Below the pieces are notes generated by a model. The model did no database searches. It was given only the letters and a program-made list of their open reading frames with translations, and was not told the origin of the DNA. This document shows, in pieces, positions 33,187-41,820 of a stretch of 44,826 bases of DNA (within the stretch, counting starts at the first letter, position 1; each line of letters starts with the position of its first letter). The DNA is from REEB85 sp018971455 (GTDB taxonomy: Bacteria > Pseudomonadota > Alphaproteobacteria > Acetobacterales > Acetobacteraceae). Location: positions 1 through 44,826 of the forward strand of contig JAGWNT010000024.1 in NCBI GenBank assembly GCA_028871195.1, read 5' to 3'. The position numbers were made by a program, and so were the translations under genes.

Positions 33187-35184
33187 GTGACACCGCAGGG
33201 CAGACTCGCGCGGCTGGGATTCGATCCGGCGCGGCTGGGCTTCGCCCTGCGCACGGCGCTGACCGCGTGCGCCGCCCTGCTGGCGGCCTGGCTGATGGGG
33301 CTCGAACATCCGCAATGGGCGGCGATGACGGTGTGGGCGGCATCCCAGCCGACGCGGGCGATGCTGCTGGAAAAGAGCTTCTTCCGCGCCGCGGGCACGG
33401 TGGTGGGGGTGGTGGCGGGCGTGCTGCTCATCGGCCTGTCTGGCGGCCAGCCGGCGCTTCTGGTGCTGGGGCTCGCCGCCTGGATCGGCCTGTGCGTGGG
33501 CGCCGGCAACACGCTGCGCGGCTTCGTCGCCTACGGCACCATCCTCGCCGGCTACTCCGCCGCCATGGTGGCCCTGCTCTCCACCGCGCATCCCGGCGCG
33601 ATCCTCGCGCTGGGCGTCGACCGGCTGCTCACCGTGCTGGTCGGCGTGCTGGCCGGCACGCTGGTCGGCTTCATCTTCCTGCCCGCGACGCCCGATGACC
33701 CGGTGGTCGGCCAGGCCCGCCGGCTGACGGCGCGCCTGCTGCGCGACATGGCCGCGCGCCTCGCCGGCCGGAACGAGGGGCTGGAGGAAGAGCAGCGCGC
33801 CATCCTGTCGCAGATGGCCGCCATCGACGAGGCGCTCGATCCGCACGGCGCGGGCTCGCTGCGCTCGCGCCGGTCGGCCCGCTCGATCCGCGCCGTGCTG
33901 GCCGCCCAGGTCTCGGCCCTGCTCTGGCTGCGTGGGGCGGCGACCGTGCCGATCGACGCCGCGGCGAGCCAGGCCCTCGAGGAAGCCGCCAGCGCGCAGG
34001 ACGCCCTGGCGCCGGCCGAGGCGGTGATCGGCCCGCTGGAGCGGGCGGCGCGCCTGCTGGCCGATCATGACGCCGATCACGGCGCAGATCACCGGGCATT
34101 GGGCGGCGTCCTCGCCGAGCTCCATGCCGCCCTGCGCGGCCGGCTGGACGGCCGGGCGCGCGGCTGGAAGCGCGACCCCTCGGACGACCCGGCGGCGCGC
34201 CCCGTCATCCTGCACCGCGACTGGGTCGGCGCCCGCCACGCCGCGATCCGCGCCGCCGGCACGCTGCTGCTGGTGGGGGCGGCGTGGGTGCTGAGCGGAT
34301 GGAGCGGCGGGGCGTTCGTGCTGCTCGGGCTGTCGGTCATGATCTCGCTGTTCTCGACGGCCGAGAATCCGGCGCGGATCATGCGCGCCATCCTGATCGG
34401 CCAGGCCTTCGGCGCGGCGGCGGCGCTGGCCTGCCGCTGGCTGGTCTGGCCGCTCGCCGGCAGCGGGCTCGACCTGGTTCTGCTGGTCATGCCGTTCATC
34501 CTGCTGGGCGCGCTGCCGGTCGCCCATCGGCGCACGATGGCGGGTGCCTACGACTACAACCTGGTCCTGCTGCTGCTGCTCCAGCCGGCCTATCCGCTGG
34601 CCGGCGCCTTCGCCCATTCCCTGGCGCTGGCGCTGGCGGTGGTGGCCGGACCGCTGCTGGCGCTGGTCGCCTTCCGCCTCGCCTTTCCGGCCGATGCGCG
34701 GCGGCGGATGGAGACGCTGATGGCGATGATGGTGCACGATTTGCAGGACATGGCGGCCGACGCGGACGCGCCCCGCCGGCGCGCCATCTGGCGGGCGCGC
34801 CTGCATCACCGCCTGTTGCGGCTGGTACGGTGGGCGGAGAAGGCCGGCGAGGGGGACCTCTCCGCCGCCGATGGCAGCCTCGCCGTCATGCAGACCGGTG
34901 CCGCGATTCTTCGGCTGCGCGAGCTGCGCCGTGCCGCGGACCGGCCGGCCGGGTGCGCGCGGGCGATCGACGCGGCGCTGGCGCGCCTGCGGCGCGTCGG
35001 GCGCGAGCCGGCGCGGGCGGCGGGCGCGCTGGAGCTGGCGGCCGGCCGGCTGCCCGCCGCGGAGGCGGCATTGCTGCGCGCGGCGGCCCGGCGGCTGCGG
35101 GGCAATCTCGGCTTCTTTCGCCGCGCCGCCCGGGCGGACGGCAGAAGGGGCCGGTTTCGCCCCTTCGCGCGGCCGCCCGCTTGA
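33187..35184 (+). CDS. FUSC-family membrane protein (aromatic acid exporter-like)
   Basis: A 665-residue protein with the two-block FUSC layout: an N-terminal set of about six membrane helices (starting ALRTALTACAALLAAWLMGL, then HPQWAAMTVWAASQPTRAML with the family's W..MTVW), a cytoplasmic domain of roughly residues 175-345, a second helix set, and a cytoplasmic C-terminal helical domain. Relatives include AaeB-type exporters of hydroxylated aromatic acids; the substrate here is unknown. The GTG at 33187 is chosen because the first helix follows directly and AGGAACGACGCTG precedes it. The central domain contains three ADH(x) repeats. Divergent from sorA with no obvious functional tie. Confidence 0.87.
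   Translation: MTPQGRLARLGFDPARLGFALRTALTACAALLAAWLMGLEHPQWAAMTVWAASQPTRAMLLEKSFFRAAGTVVGVVAGVLLIGLSGGQPALLVLGLAAWIGLCVGAGNTLRGFVAYGTILAGYSAAMVALLSTAHPGAILALGVDRLLTVLVGVLAGTLVGFIFLPATPDDPVVGQARRLTARLLRDMAARLAGRNEGLEEEQRAILSQMAAIDEALDPHGAGSLRSRRSARSIRAVLAAQVSALLWLRGAATVPIDAAASQALEEAASAQDALAPAEAVIGPLERAARLLADHDADHGADHRALGGVLAELHAALRGRLDGRARGWKRDPSDDPAARPVILHRDWVGARHAAIRAAGTLLLVGAAWVLSGWSGGAFVLLGLSVMISLFSTAENPARIMRAILIGQAFGAAAALACRWLVWPLAGSGLDLVLLVMPFILLGALPVAHRRTMAGAYDYNLVLLLLLQPAYPLAGAFAHSLALALAVVAGPLLALVAFRLAFPADARRRMETLMAMMVHDLQDMAADADAPRRRAIWRARLHHRLLRLVRWAEKAGEGDLSAADGSLAVMQTGAAILRLRELRRAADRPAGCARAIDAALARLRRVGREPARAAGALELAAGRLPAAEAALLRAAARRLRGNLGFFRRAARADGRRGRFRPFARPPA
34060..34095. repeat. 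Three 12-nt imperfect repeats in the FUSC gene
   Basis: Three consecutive 12-nt units (34060-34071, 34072-34083, 34084-34095) of the form GCCGATCACGNC encode ADHD, ADHG and ADHR in the cytoplasmic domain. The His/Asp cluster is unusual for this family's central domain. Confidence 0.7.
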
Positions 35185-35248
35185 CACCCGGCCCCCGCCC
35201 CTCTAACTCGCCCGCTCCAGTCCCGAACGACGCCCGAAGGCCATCGCC

Positions 35249-35374
35249 ATGAAGATCCGCAACAGCCTGAAATCGGCCAAGACCCGCGACAAGAACTGCC
35301 GCGTGGTGCGCCGGCATGGCCGCGTCTACGTGATCAACAAGAAGAACCCGCGCATGAAGGCCCGCCAGGGCTGA
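35249..35374 (+). CDS. rpmJ: Ribosomal protein bL36
   Basis: A 41-residue protein, MKIRNSLKSAKTRDKNCRVV followed by RRHGRVYVINKKNPRMKARQ and a final G, which is bL36 of the large ribosomal subunit. It is the zinc-free type (YkgO-like), lacking the four-ligand Cys/His motif; a single Cys17 remains, which alone cannot hold zinc. It is 64 nt after the FUSC gene on the same strand and is followed at once by an 8-bp hairpin and then a strong intrinsic terminator, so it ends a transcription unit. In many alphaproteobacteria this gene is likewise monocistronic and distant from other ribosomal genes. Confidence 0.97.
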   Translation: MKIRNSLKSAKTRDKNCRVVRRHGRVYVINKKNPRMKARQG

Positions 35375-35381
35375 TCCGCCC

Positions 35382-35399
35382 GGCCGTCGCACGACGGCC
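35382..35399 (+). other. Perfect hairpin after rpmJ
   Basis: GGCCGTCG (35382-35389) and CGACGGCC (35392-35399) are exact reverse complements. The hairpin begins 7 nt after the rpmJ stop and 16 nt before the terminator. It lacks a T-run; it may protect the transcript end. Confidence 0.55.
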
Positions 35400-35415
35400 C
35401 CTGCGCCGGCCCCCG

Positions 35416-35443
35416 CCCCGGAGAGGCTTCTCCGGGGTTTTCT
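35416..35443 (+). terminator. Intrinsic terminator downstream of rpmJ
   Basis: A perfect 9-bp GC-rich stem (CCCCGGAGA at 35416-35424, TCTCCGGGG at 35429-35437, loop GGCT) is followed directly by TTTTCT. This is a textbook Rho-independent terminator, and the clearest in the window. It separates rpmJ from the glcDEF unit. Confidence 0.9.
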
Positions 35444-35573
35444 GCGTCTTGCGGGCCGTGGCGTTCCGCCTCACATTCCTTCGGGTTCGGTCCTGATGCC
35501 AGGCGGCCTGCGGATGGCCGCCCCTGACGGCCAAACGGACTGAAGGCCCAGCGGAATCGAGGTCCAGCGGACC

Positions 35574-35580
35574 AGGAGGA
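35574..35580 (+). promoter_or_regulatory. Strong Shine-Dalgarno for glcD
   Basis: AGGAGGA, 6 nt before the GTG at 35587, is the strongest ribosome binding site seen here and fixes the glcD start at a GTG codon. Confidence 0.85.
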
Positions 35581-35586
35581 GACGCC

Positions 35587-37026
35587 GTGATCGCCCAGCC
35601 CGCGCCCAAGGACGACGTGCTGGCCCGCCGCCCGGCGATTCTGGCCGGGCTGCGCGCCCTGCTGCCCGAGACCGGCGTGATCGGCGAGCCGGTGCGCATG
35701 AAGCCCTACGAGACCGACGCGCTGGCGGCCTATCGGCAGATGCCGCTCGCCGTCGCGCTGCCCGAGACCACCGAGCAGGTGGCCGCCGTGATGGCGTTCT
35801 GCCACCGCGAGGGCGTGCGCGTGGTGCCGCGCGGCGCCGGCACCAGCCTGTCCGGCGGCGCGCTGCCGATGGGGGATGCCGTCGTGCTCGGCCTGATGCG
35901 CATGAACCGCATCCTGGAGATCGACTACGCCGATCGCTGTGCCGTGGTGCAGGCCGGCGTGACGAATATCGGCATCACCCAGGCGGTGCAGGAGCGCGGC
36001 TTCTTCTACGCGCCCGACCCGTCGAGCCAGCTCGCCTGCATGATCGGCGGCAACGTCAACATGAACTCGGGCGGCGCGCATTGCCTGCGCTACGGCGTCA
36101 CCGCCAACAACCTGCTCGGCCTGCGCATCGTCACCGTCGATGGCCAGGTGATCGACATCGGCGGCGCGCACATGGATGCCGCCGGCTATGACTGGCTCGG
36201 CCTGCTGACCGGCAGCGAGGGACAGCTTGCCATCGTCACCGAAGTGACGGTGCGCATCCTGCGCGGGCCGGAGGGGGCGCGCGCCATGCTCGCCGCGTTC
36301 CGCGCCAACGAGGTCGCCGGCGCCTGCGTGGACGCCATCATCGCGTCGGGCATCATTCCGGTGGCGCTCGAATTCATGGACCGTCCGGCGATCCATGCCT
36401 GCGAGGCCTTCGCCCATGCCAGCTATCCGCTCGATGCCGAGGCGATGCTGATCATCGAGGTCGAGGGCAGCACCGAGGAGCAGGATTTCCTGCTCGGGCG
36501 CATCAAGGAGATCTGCCGCAATTTCGACCCGATCAGCCTGCGCGTCTCGGCCTCGGCCGAGGAGTCGCTGGCCATCTGGAAGGGCCGCAAGGGGGCGTTC
36601 GGCGCCGTCGGGCGCATCAGCCCGGACTATCTGTGCATGGACGGCACCATCCCGACCTCGCGCCTCGCCGAGGTGCTCGGCCGCATCGCGCAGATGAGTG
36701 CCGCCTGCGGCCTGCAGGTCGCCAACATCTTCCATGCCGGCGACGGCAACCTGCACCCGCTCATCATGTTTGACGCCAACGACCCGGCGAGTTTCCACGC
36801 CGCCGAGACCTTCGGCGCGGACATCCTGAAGCTCTGCGTCGAGGTGGGCGGCTGCCTCACCGGCGAGCATGGCGTGGGCGTGGAGAAGCGCGACCTGATG
36901 GGCGTGCAGTTCAGCGAGATCGAGCTCGAGCAGCAGCGCCGCATCAAATCGGCCTTCGACCCCGGCTGGCTGCTCAACCCGTCGAAGGTGTTCCCCCTCA
37001 AGCCGGAAGTGCCGCTCGCGGCATGA
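35587..37026 (+). CDS. glcD: Glycolate oxidase FAD subunit GlcD
   Basis: A 479-residue flavoprotein oxidising glycolate (or D-lactate) to glyoxylate at the membrane together with GlcE and GlcF. The PCMH FAD-binding domain shows VPRGAGTSLSGGALPMGDAV and QLACMIGGNVNMNSGGAHCL followed by RYGVT; the substrate domain ends with NIFHAGDGNLHPLIM and LTGEHGVGVEKRDLM, diagnostic of the GlcD group. Start is a GTG behind AGGAGGA. Its stop overlaps glcE by 4 nt (ATGA). The 212-nt upstream gap holds the rpmJ terminator and presumably the glc promoter. No glcC-type regulator or permease is adjacent. Confidence 0.95.
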   Translation: MIAQPAPKDDVLARRPAILAGLRALLPETGVIGEPVRMKPYETDALAAYRQMPLAVALPETTEQVAAVMAFCHREGVRVVPRGAGTSLSGGALPMGDAVVLGLMRMNRILEIDYADRCAVVQAGVTNIGITQAVQERGFFYAPDPSSQLACMIGGNVNMNSGGAHCLRYGVTANNLLGLRIVTVDGQVIDIGGAHMDAAGYDWLGLLTGSEGQLAIVTEVTVRILRGPEGARAMLAAFRANEVAGACVDAIIASGIIPVALEFMDRPAIHACEAFAHASYPLDAEAMLIIEVEGSTEEQDFLLGRIKEICRNFDPISLRVSASAEESLAIWKGRKGAFGAVGRISPDYLCMDGTIPTSRLAEVLGRIAQMSAACGLQVANIFHAGDGNLHPLIMFDANDPASFHAAETFGADILKLCVEVGGCLTGEHGVGVEKRDLMGVQFSEIELEQQRRIKSAFDPGWLLNPSKVFPLKPEVPLAA

Positions 37027-38231
37027 GCGCGCCCCTGGTTCCGGCCGACGAGGACGCCCTCGCCGCGGCGGTGGCGGCCGCCCACCGGTCCGGCGAGACG
37101 CTCGCCGTGGAGGGCAATGCCAGCAAGGCGGGGCTGCTGCGCCCCGTCGCCGCGTCGCGCCGGCTGTCCACGCGGGCGCTCTGCGGCATCACGCTCTATT
37201 CGCCGCAGGAGCTCATTCTCTCCGCCCGCGCCGGCACGACGCTGGCCGAGATCGAGCAGGCGGTGGCCGGGCACGGCCAGCATCTGATCGCCGAGCCGCC
37301 CGATTTCTCGGCCCTCTTCGCCAGCACCGCGCCGCAGACCCTCGGCGGCGTGGTGGCGGCCAATCTGTCCGGCCCGCGCCGCGTCGCCTGGGGGGCCACG
37401 CGCGATCATGTGATGGGCGTGCGGGCGGTGAACGGGATCGGCGAGCGGATCCATTCCGGCGGGCGGGTGCTGAAGAACGTCACCGGGCTCGATTTGTGCA
37501 AGCTGCTCGCCGGCAGCCACGGCACGCTGGCGGTGATAACCGAGATCACGCTGAAGGTGCTGCCCGCGCCGGAGCGCCGCGCCACGCTGGTGCTGTGCGG
37601 GCTCGATGCGGCGCGCGGCGTGGCGGCGCTGGCGGCGGCCCTGGGCTCGCCCTACGCGGTTTCGGGTGCGGCCCATCTGCCGGCCGACATGGCCGCGCGC
37701 ATCCCAGCACTGGCCTGGCTCGACGGCGCGGTGACGCTGGCGCGCATCGAGGATTTCCCGGCCTCCGTCGCCTACCGCACGCAGCGGCTGCGCGACGAGC
37801 TGGCGGCGTTCGGGGCGGCCGAGATCCTCGATGAGGGCGCCACGCGCGCGGCCTGGGCGGCGCTGCGCGACGCGACACCGCTGGCCGGCGAGAGCGGCGC
37901 GATCTGGCGCGTCAGCGTGCGCCCCTCGCGCGGGCCGGTGGTGGCGGCCGAAGCCGCGCGCGCCCTGGACGCGCGCTGGTTTCTCGACTGGGGCGGCGGG
38001 CTGGTGTGGATCGCCGGGCCCGCGAGTGTGGCGGCCCATGCCGCCGTGGCAGCGGCCGCCCGCGCGGCCGGCGGCACCTGCACGCTGTTCCGCGCGCCCG
38101 CGGCGCTGCGCGCGGCGGTCGATGTGATCCCCGCGGAGGCGCCGGCGCTGGCCGCCATCACGCGCCGCGTGAAGGCCGCCTTCGATCCCCGGAGCATCCT
38201 CAACCCCGGGCGCATGTTCGCCGGAGTCTAG
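37023..38231 (+). CDS. glcE: Glycolate oxidase subunit GlcE
   Basis: A 402-residue second FAD-binding subunit of glycolate oxidase. It has PCMH-type segments LILSARAGTTLAEIEQAVAG, TLGGVVAANLSGPRRVAWGA followed by TRDHVMGVRAVNG, and GRVLKNVTGLDLCKLLAGSH, and ends with the usual FDPRSILNPGRMF. It is somewhat longer than the about 350-residue E. coli protein. It overlaps glcD by 4 nt and is followed by glcF after 7 nt. Confidence 0.94.
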   Translation: MSAPLVPADEDALAAAVAAAHRSGETLAVEGNASKAGLLRPVAASRRLSTRALCGITLYSPQELILSARAGTTLAEIEQAVAGHGQHLIAEPPDFSALFASTAPQTLGGVVAANLSGPRRVAWGATRDHVMGVRAVNGIGERIHSGGRVLKNVTGLDLCKLLAGSHGTLAVITEITLKVLPAPERRATLVLCGLDAARGVAALAAALGSPYAVSGAAHLPADMAARIPALAWLDGAVTLARIEDFPASVAYRTQRLRDELAAFGAAEILDEGATRAAWAALRDATPLAGESGAIWRVSVRPSRGPVVAAEAARALDARWFLDWGGGLVWIAGPASVAAHAAVAAAARAAGGTCTLFRAPAALRAAVDVIPAEAPALAAITRRVKAAFDPRSILNPGRMFAGV

Positions 38232-38238
38232 CCCGAAA

Positions 38239-39549
38239 ATGCAGACCAACTTCACCGCCGAGCAGTTGCGCGATCCCGCCCTCGCCACCGCCAACGAGGT
38301 GCTGCGCAGCTGCGTGCATTGCGGATTCTGCACCGCCACCTGCCCGACCTTCGTGCTGCTCGGCGACGAGCTCGACAGCCCGCGCGGGCGCATCTACCTC
38401 ATCAAGGACATGCTGGAGACCGGCCGGCCGGCCACCGAGGAGGTGGTGCGCCACGTCGATCGCTGCCTCTCCTGCCTCTCCTGCATGACCACCTGCCCCT
38501 CCGGCGTGAACTACATGCACCTGGTGGACCACGCCCGGGTGCACATCGAGACCACGTATCGCCGGCCCTGGCATGAGCGTGCCCTGCGCGGCGTGCTGGC
38601 GGCCGTGCTGCCGCGCCCGGGGGCGATGCGGCTGGCCCTGCTCGGCGCGCGGGCCGCCCGCCCCTTCGCCGGCCTGATCCCCGGCCGGGGCGTGCTCGCC
38701 CAGCGCCTGCGCGCCCTGCTGGCGCTGACCCCGGCCCGCCTGCCGGCGCCGAGCGATGTCGAGCGGCCGCGCATCCATCCCGCCCTCGGCGCGCGGCGCG
38801 GCCGGGTCGCGCTGCTGGCCGGCTGCGCCCAGCAGGTGCTCGACCCGGCCATCAACGAGGCGACGATCCGCCTGCTGACGCGCCAGGGTATCGAGGTGGT
38901 GGTGGCCCAGGGTGCCGGCTGCTGCGGGGCGCTGACGCACCACATGGGCCGCCACGACCCGGCCATGGCCAGCGCACGCGCCAACATCGCGGCCTGGACG
39001 CGCGAGCTCGACGGCGCCGGGCTCGATGCCATCGTGGTCAACACCTCCGGCTGCGGCACCACGGTGAAGGATTACGGCTTCATGTTCCGCGCCGAGCCGG
39101 CCGATTGGGCGGCGCGGGCGACGCGGATTTCGGCGCTGGCCGTGGATGTCAGCGAATACCTCACCCGCATCGGCTACACGCCGACGCGCCCGCCCGCGGG
39201 GCTGACCGTCGCCTATCACGCCGCGTGCAGCCTGCAGCACGGGCAGAAGATCACCGCCGAGCCGAAGGCGCTGCTGCGGGCCGCGGGGTTCGCCGTGGTG
39301 GAGCCGGCCGAGGGGCATCTGTGCTGCGGCTCGGCCGGCACCTACAACCTGATGCAGCCGGAGATCGCGGGGCGGCTGAAGGCGCGCAAGCTGGCCAATA
39401 TCGCCGCCACCCGGCCGGATCTGGTGGCCGCCGGCAATATCGGCTGCATCACCCAGCTCGGCGGCTCGGTGCCGGTGGTGCACACGGTGCAGCTGCTCGA
39501 CTGGATGGCGGGCGGACCGCGGCCGGCGAACCTCCCCGCTTCGCCTTGA
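38239..39549 (+). CDS. glcF: Glycolate oxidase iron-sulfur subunit GlcF
   Basis: A 436-residue iron-sulfur subunit carrying electrons from the flavin subunits toward the quinone pool. Two ferredoxin-type sites are in the N-terminal quarter, CVHCGFCTATCPT and CLSCLSCMTTCPSG. Two CCG domains follow, with VAQGAGCCGALTHHMG and EGHLCCGSAGTYNLM, the signature of the GlcF/heterodisulfide-reductase B-like group. It is the third gene of glcDEF. The next gene, a secreted TPR protein, starts 31 nt further on and may be read through. Confidence 0.95.
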   Translation: MQTNFTAEQLRDPALATANEVLRSCVHCGFCTATCPTFVLLGDELDSPRGRIYLIKDMLETGRPATEEVVRHVDRCLSCLSCMTTCPSGVNYMHLVDHARVHIETTYRRPWHERALRGVLAAVLPRPGAMRLALLGARAARPFAGLIPGRGVLAQRLRALLALTPARLPAPSDVERPRIHPALGARRGRVALLAGCAQQVLDPAINEATIRLLTRQGIEVVVAQGAGCCGALTHHMGRHDPAMASARANIAAWTRELDGAGLDAIVVNTSGCGTTVKDYGFMFRAEPADWAARATRISALAVDVSEYLTRIGYTPTRPPAGLTVAYHAACSLQHGQKITAEPKALLRAAGFAVVEPAEGHLCCGSAGTYNLMQPEIAGRLKARKLANIAATRPDLVAAGNIGCITQLGGSVPVVHTVQLLDWMAGGPRPANLPASP

Positions 39550-39580
39550 TCCACGCACCCCGTCCGGGCCACCATGGGCC

Positions 39581-40144
39581 ATGCGCCGCCTGATCCTCCA
39601 CGTTCTGGCACTCGCGCTCGCCGGCGCGCCGGTGGCGCACGCGCAGCTTCGCCCCGACCAGCGCCGCGCCGAGCTGAACACGCTGCTCGACGCGCTCAGG
39701 ACGGCATCGAGCGAGCGCTACGCCGCGGTGCTGGAGACGCGCATCCGCCAGCTCTGGCTGGAGCAGGGCTCGCCGGCCGTGGTGCTGATGATCAACCGTG
39801 GCCAGCGCGACCTGGGCAACGAGGCGGCGGCCGCGGCGCTGAGCGATTTCAACACCGCGATCACCCTCGCGCCGGACCTGCCGGACGCCTATTTCGGCCG
39901 CGCCTTGGCCCGCTACGCCGGCGGCGATTATCACGGGGCGCTGGCCGATATCGAGCAGACCCTGAAGCTGGAACCCCGCCACTTCCCCGCCTTCGAGGCG
40001 CTGTCGCGCATCGCCGAGGCCCTGCACGACGACAAGGGCGCGCTCGCCGCCTGGCAGAAGGCGCTCGACCTCAGCCCCAAAACCCCCGGCGGCGCCGAGC
40101 GGCTGAAGGCGCTGACGCTGAAGGTTCAGGGGGAGAGCACGTGA
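39581..40144 (+). CDS. Secreted TPR-repeat protein
   Basis: A 187-residue protein with a signal peptide (MRRLILHVLALALAGAPVAHA, cleavage after AHA) and about three tetratricopeptide repeats in the mature part, e.g. ALSDFNTAITLAPDLPDAYF, YHGALADIEQTLKLEPRHFP and DKGALAAWQKALDLSPKTPG. TPR repeats hold partner proteins, here in the periplasm; the partner is unknown. The start of the gene is 31 nt after glcF on the same strand. Its last 19 nt overlap the 3' end of the convergent glycosyltransferase gene, so the two transcripts collide. Confidence 0.85.
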   Translation: MRRLILHVLALALAGAPVAHAQLRPDQRRAELNTLLDALRTASSERYAAVLETRIRQLWLEQGSPAVVLMINRGQRDLGNEAAAAALSDFNTAITLAPDLPDAYFGRALARYAGGDYHGALADIEQTLKLEPRHFPAFEALSRIAEALHDDKGALAAWQKALDLSPKTPGGAERLKALTLKVQGEST

Positions 40145-41562
40145 GGGGACGGGATGGTTTCGGACGCATGTTGGCCCTGATCCGCCAATAACGCCGAAAG
40201 CTCAGCGGTTCTGCGGCAGAACTCGACCAATTCGTCTTCGATGTAGGCCTCGCCACGGCTCATGTAGTTCTCATACGATCGCCGCCAGTGGCTGCCATAA
40301 TGGGCCGGCAAGCCGGAGGCGGCCATGAGGGCCTTCACCCCATTCGTGATTTTCGACCGCAACTGCCGCCGCGAACGGAAGGGATGATGAAGCAGGAATA
40401 ATCCGAACGCATTCAGCGAGGTTACGTCGGACGAATCTTTGATGCAGCCGAACGCGAAATGGTTCCCCATGTCCAGCTCGACATTCGGGCCGACCCTGAA
40501 GGCTATTTTTGTTGCCGGCGCGGCGTCGTAACCGGCAACAACAGGGAATGCGGCATCGAGATTTTCGGCGGGGTTCAACTGCTCCATCACCTCGGCGGAT
40601 GCGGCGGTGCACCACATGCCGACAGCGATCGCCGCATCGGCGCTTCGCCACGAGTTCAAAAACTCGAACAGGTCCACTTCCGGATCGGCCTGGACCAACA
40701 CCTCATCGGCATCAATGGGAAATACCCAGTCAATACCATGCCCCATGACTTTGAAATAATCGACGCCAAATTTCCAGAACGCATTCATCTTTTTATCTTG
40801 CCAATATCCAATGATGCCATCATGGACGTATAGCAGTACGACATCAGCGTGGCTTGATTGGAATTTTTCTATTTCCCTGCGCGTTCCGTCACTGCTGGCA
40901 TTGTCGGCCACAAGAAAATACCGCAGGCCGACGCGATAGGCGGCCTCAAGGCACGAATAAATGATATCGTCTTCGTTTTTTACCATCAAAACGACCAATG
41001 CATTTTTTACCGGTCTTCCCGAATAAAATTCTCTCGAACGCAAGGATTTGAAATAACGAATATCATCCCTTCTTGCCAAGCATACCAATTTTATATATTC
41101 GCGCTGAAGGTTTGCCCACTCGGTTTCCGAAATTTTTCCCCGACAATATTTCAGACCGTCTTCGATTATGATCCGGGCATCCTCGTGCAACCCAAGATCT
41201 GCCTTGAATTGGGATTGAGAATAGTAGCTCCAATAATTTGTCGGCTCCAAAAATCTTGCGTAAATGTAATGTATTTCTGCATTGGAGACATTGGATATAC
41301 TCCTATACGCATTTGCGACGGATAAAATAACTCGTAAATCTGTAACCCTCTTCTTACGAATAAAATCTGACAAAAACTCCAGCATGCTGAAGTTTTTTTC
41401 TCCTTCCATGGCCACAAACAAACTCAAAAGCTCTTCCGTTCTGTCGAACAGATCTTCGCCCATTTTCTCGGCGACAGATATGGCCCGGGCAAACTCCCCT
41501 GCCCTGACCAGATCCTCGATTCGATTATATTTTTTGTCTATTGAGCTTTGTTCTTCTGCCAC
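40126..41562 (-). CDS. Glycosyltransferase family 2 protein with helical-repeat N-terminus, probably acquired
   Basis: A 478-residue protein. Residues 1-185 are helical and TPR-like (SNAEIHYIYARFLEPTNYWS, EDARIIIEDGLKYCRGKISE). From about 187 comes a GT-A fold of the Glyco_tranf_2_4 kind: ALVVLMVKNEDDIIYSCLEA, YFLVADNASSDGTRREIEKF, and the DxD metal/nucleotide site in WVFPIDADEVLV. It would add a sugar to a surface glycan or protein; donor and acceptor are unknown. It starts at a GTG with a weak ribosome binding site. Base composition is sharply different from its neighbours: 41221-41280 has 21 G/C in 60 bases, against 49 in 60 at 38701-38760 in glcF. No other glycan gene is adjacent. Confidence 0.85.
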   Translation of the reverse strand: MAEEQSSIDKKYNRIEDLVRAGEFARAISVAEKMGEDLFDRTEELLSLFVAMEGEKNFSMLEFLSDFIRKKRVTDLRVILSVANAYRSISNVSNAEIHYIYARFLEPTNYWSYYSQSQFKADLGLHEDARIIIEDGLKYCRGKISETEWANLQREYIKLVCLARRDDIRYFKSLRSREFYSGRPVKNALVVLMVKNEDDIIYSCLEAAYRVGLRYFLVADNASSDGTRREIEKFQSSHADVVLLYVHDGIIGYWQDKKMNAFWKFGVDYFKVMGHGIDWVFPIDADEVLVQADPEVDLFEFLNSWRSADAAIAVGMWCTAASAEVMEQLNPAENLDAAFPVVAGYDAAPATKIAFRVGPNVELDMGNHFAFGCIKDSSDVTSLNAFGLFLLHHPFRSRRQLRSKITNGVKALMAASGLPAHYGSHWRRSYENYMSRGEAYIEDELVEFCRRTAELSALLADQGQHASETIPSPHVLSP

Positions 41563-41601
41563 GTTGTTTTTCCCTAGCTACAGTCCAATGCGTCCTATCC
41601 C

Positions 41602-41613
41602 ATTAAATTTAAT
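41602..41613. other. AT-only 12-bp palindrome upstream of the glycosyltransferase
   Basis: ATTAAATTTAAT is a perfect palindrome 40-51 nt upstream of the GTG start, between the candidate promoter and the coding region. A regulator half-site or a nucleoid-protein (H-NS/MucR-type) target is possible. Confidence 0.4.
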
Positions 41614-41623
41614 CAAAGGATTT

Positions 41624-41653
41624 AATATTCTGCATTTTCTGATTTCGTGACAA
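41624..41653 (-). promoter_or_regulatory. Candidate sigma-70 promoter for the glycosyltransferase gene
   Basis: On the minus strand TTGTCA (41648-41653) matches five of six -35 bases, and AATATT (41624-41629) matches four of six -10 bases, with an 18-nt spacer. It lies in the 258-nt AT-rich gap upstream of the GTG at 41562. The remaining part of the gap (41660-41820) is GC-rich and I see no gene in it. Confidence 0.4.
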
Positions 41654-41820
41654 ATCGTCTTGAGACCTCCCCGGACGGTGCGGCTCGGCCGGTCGGCCGG
41701 AGGCCTGCCAGAAAACAGCCCAGTGGCGCATGTGGCCATTCCCGTCTCGTGCCCGCAAGGCGCGATCGCGCGGCCATTCCCCACCGCCCGCAATCATCGC
41801 CGGATTGACCCGGCCACCGG

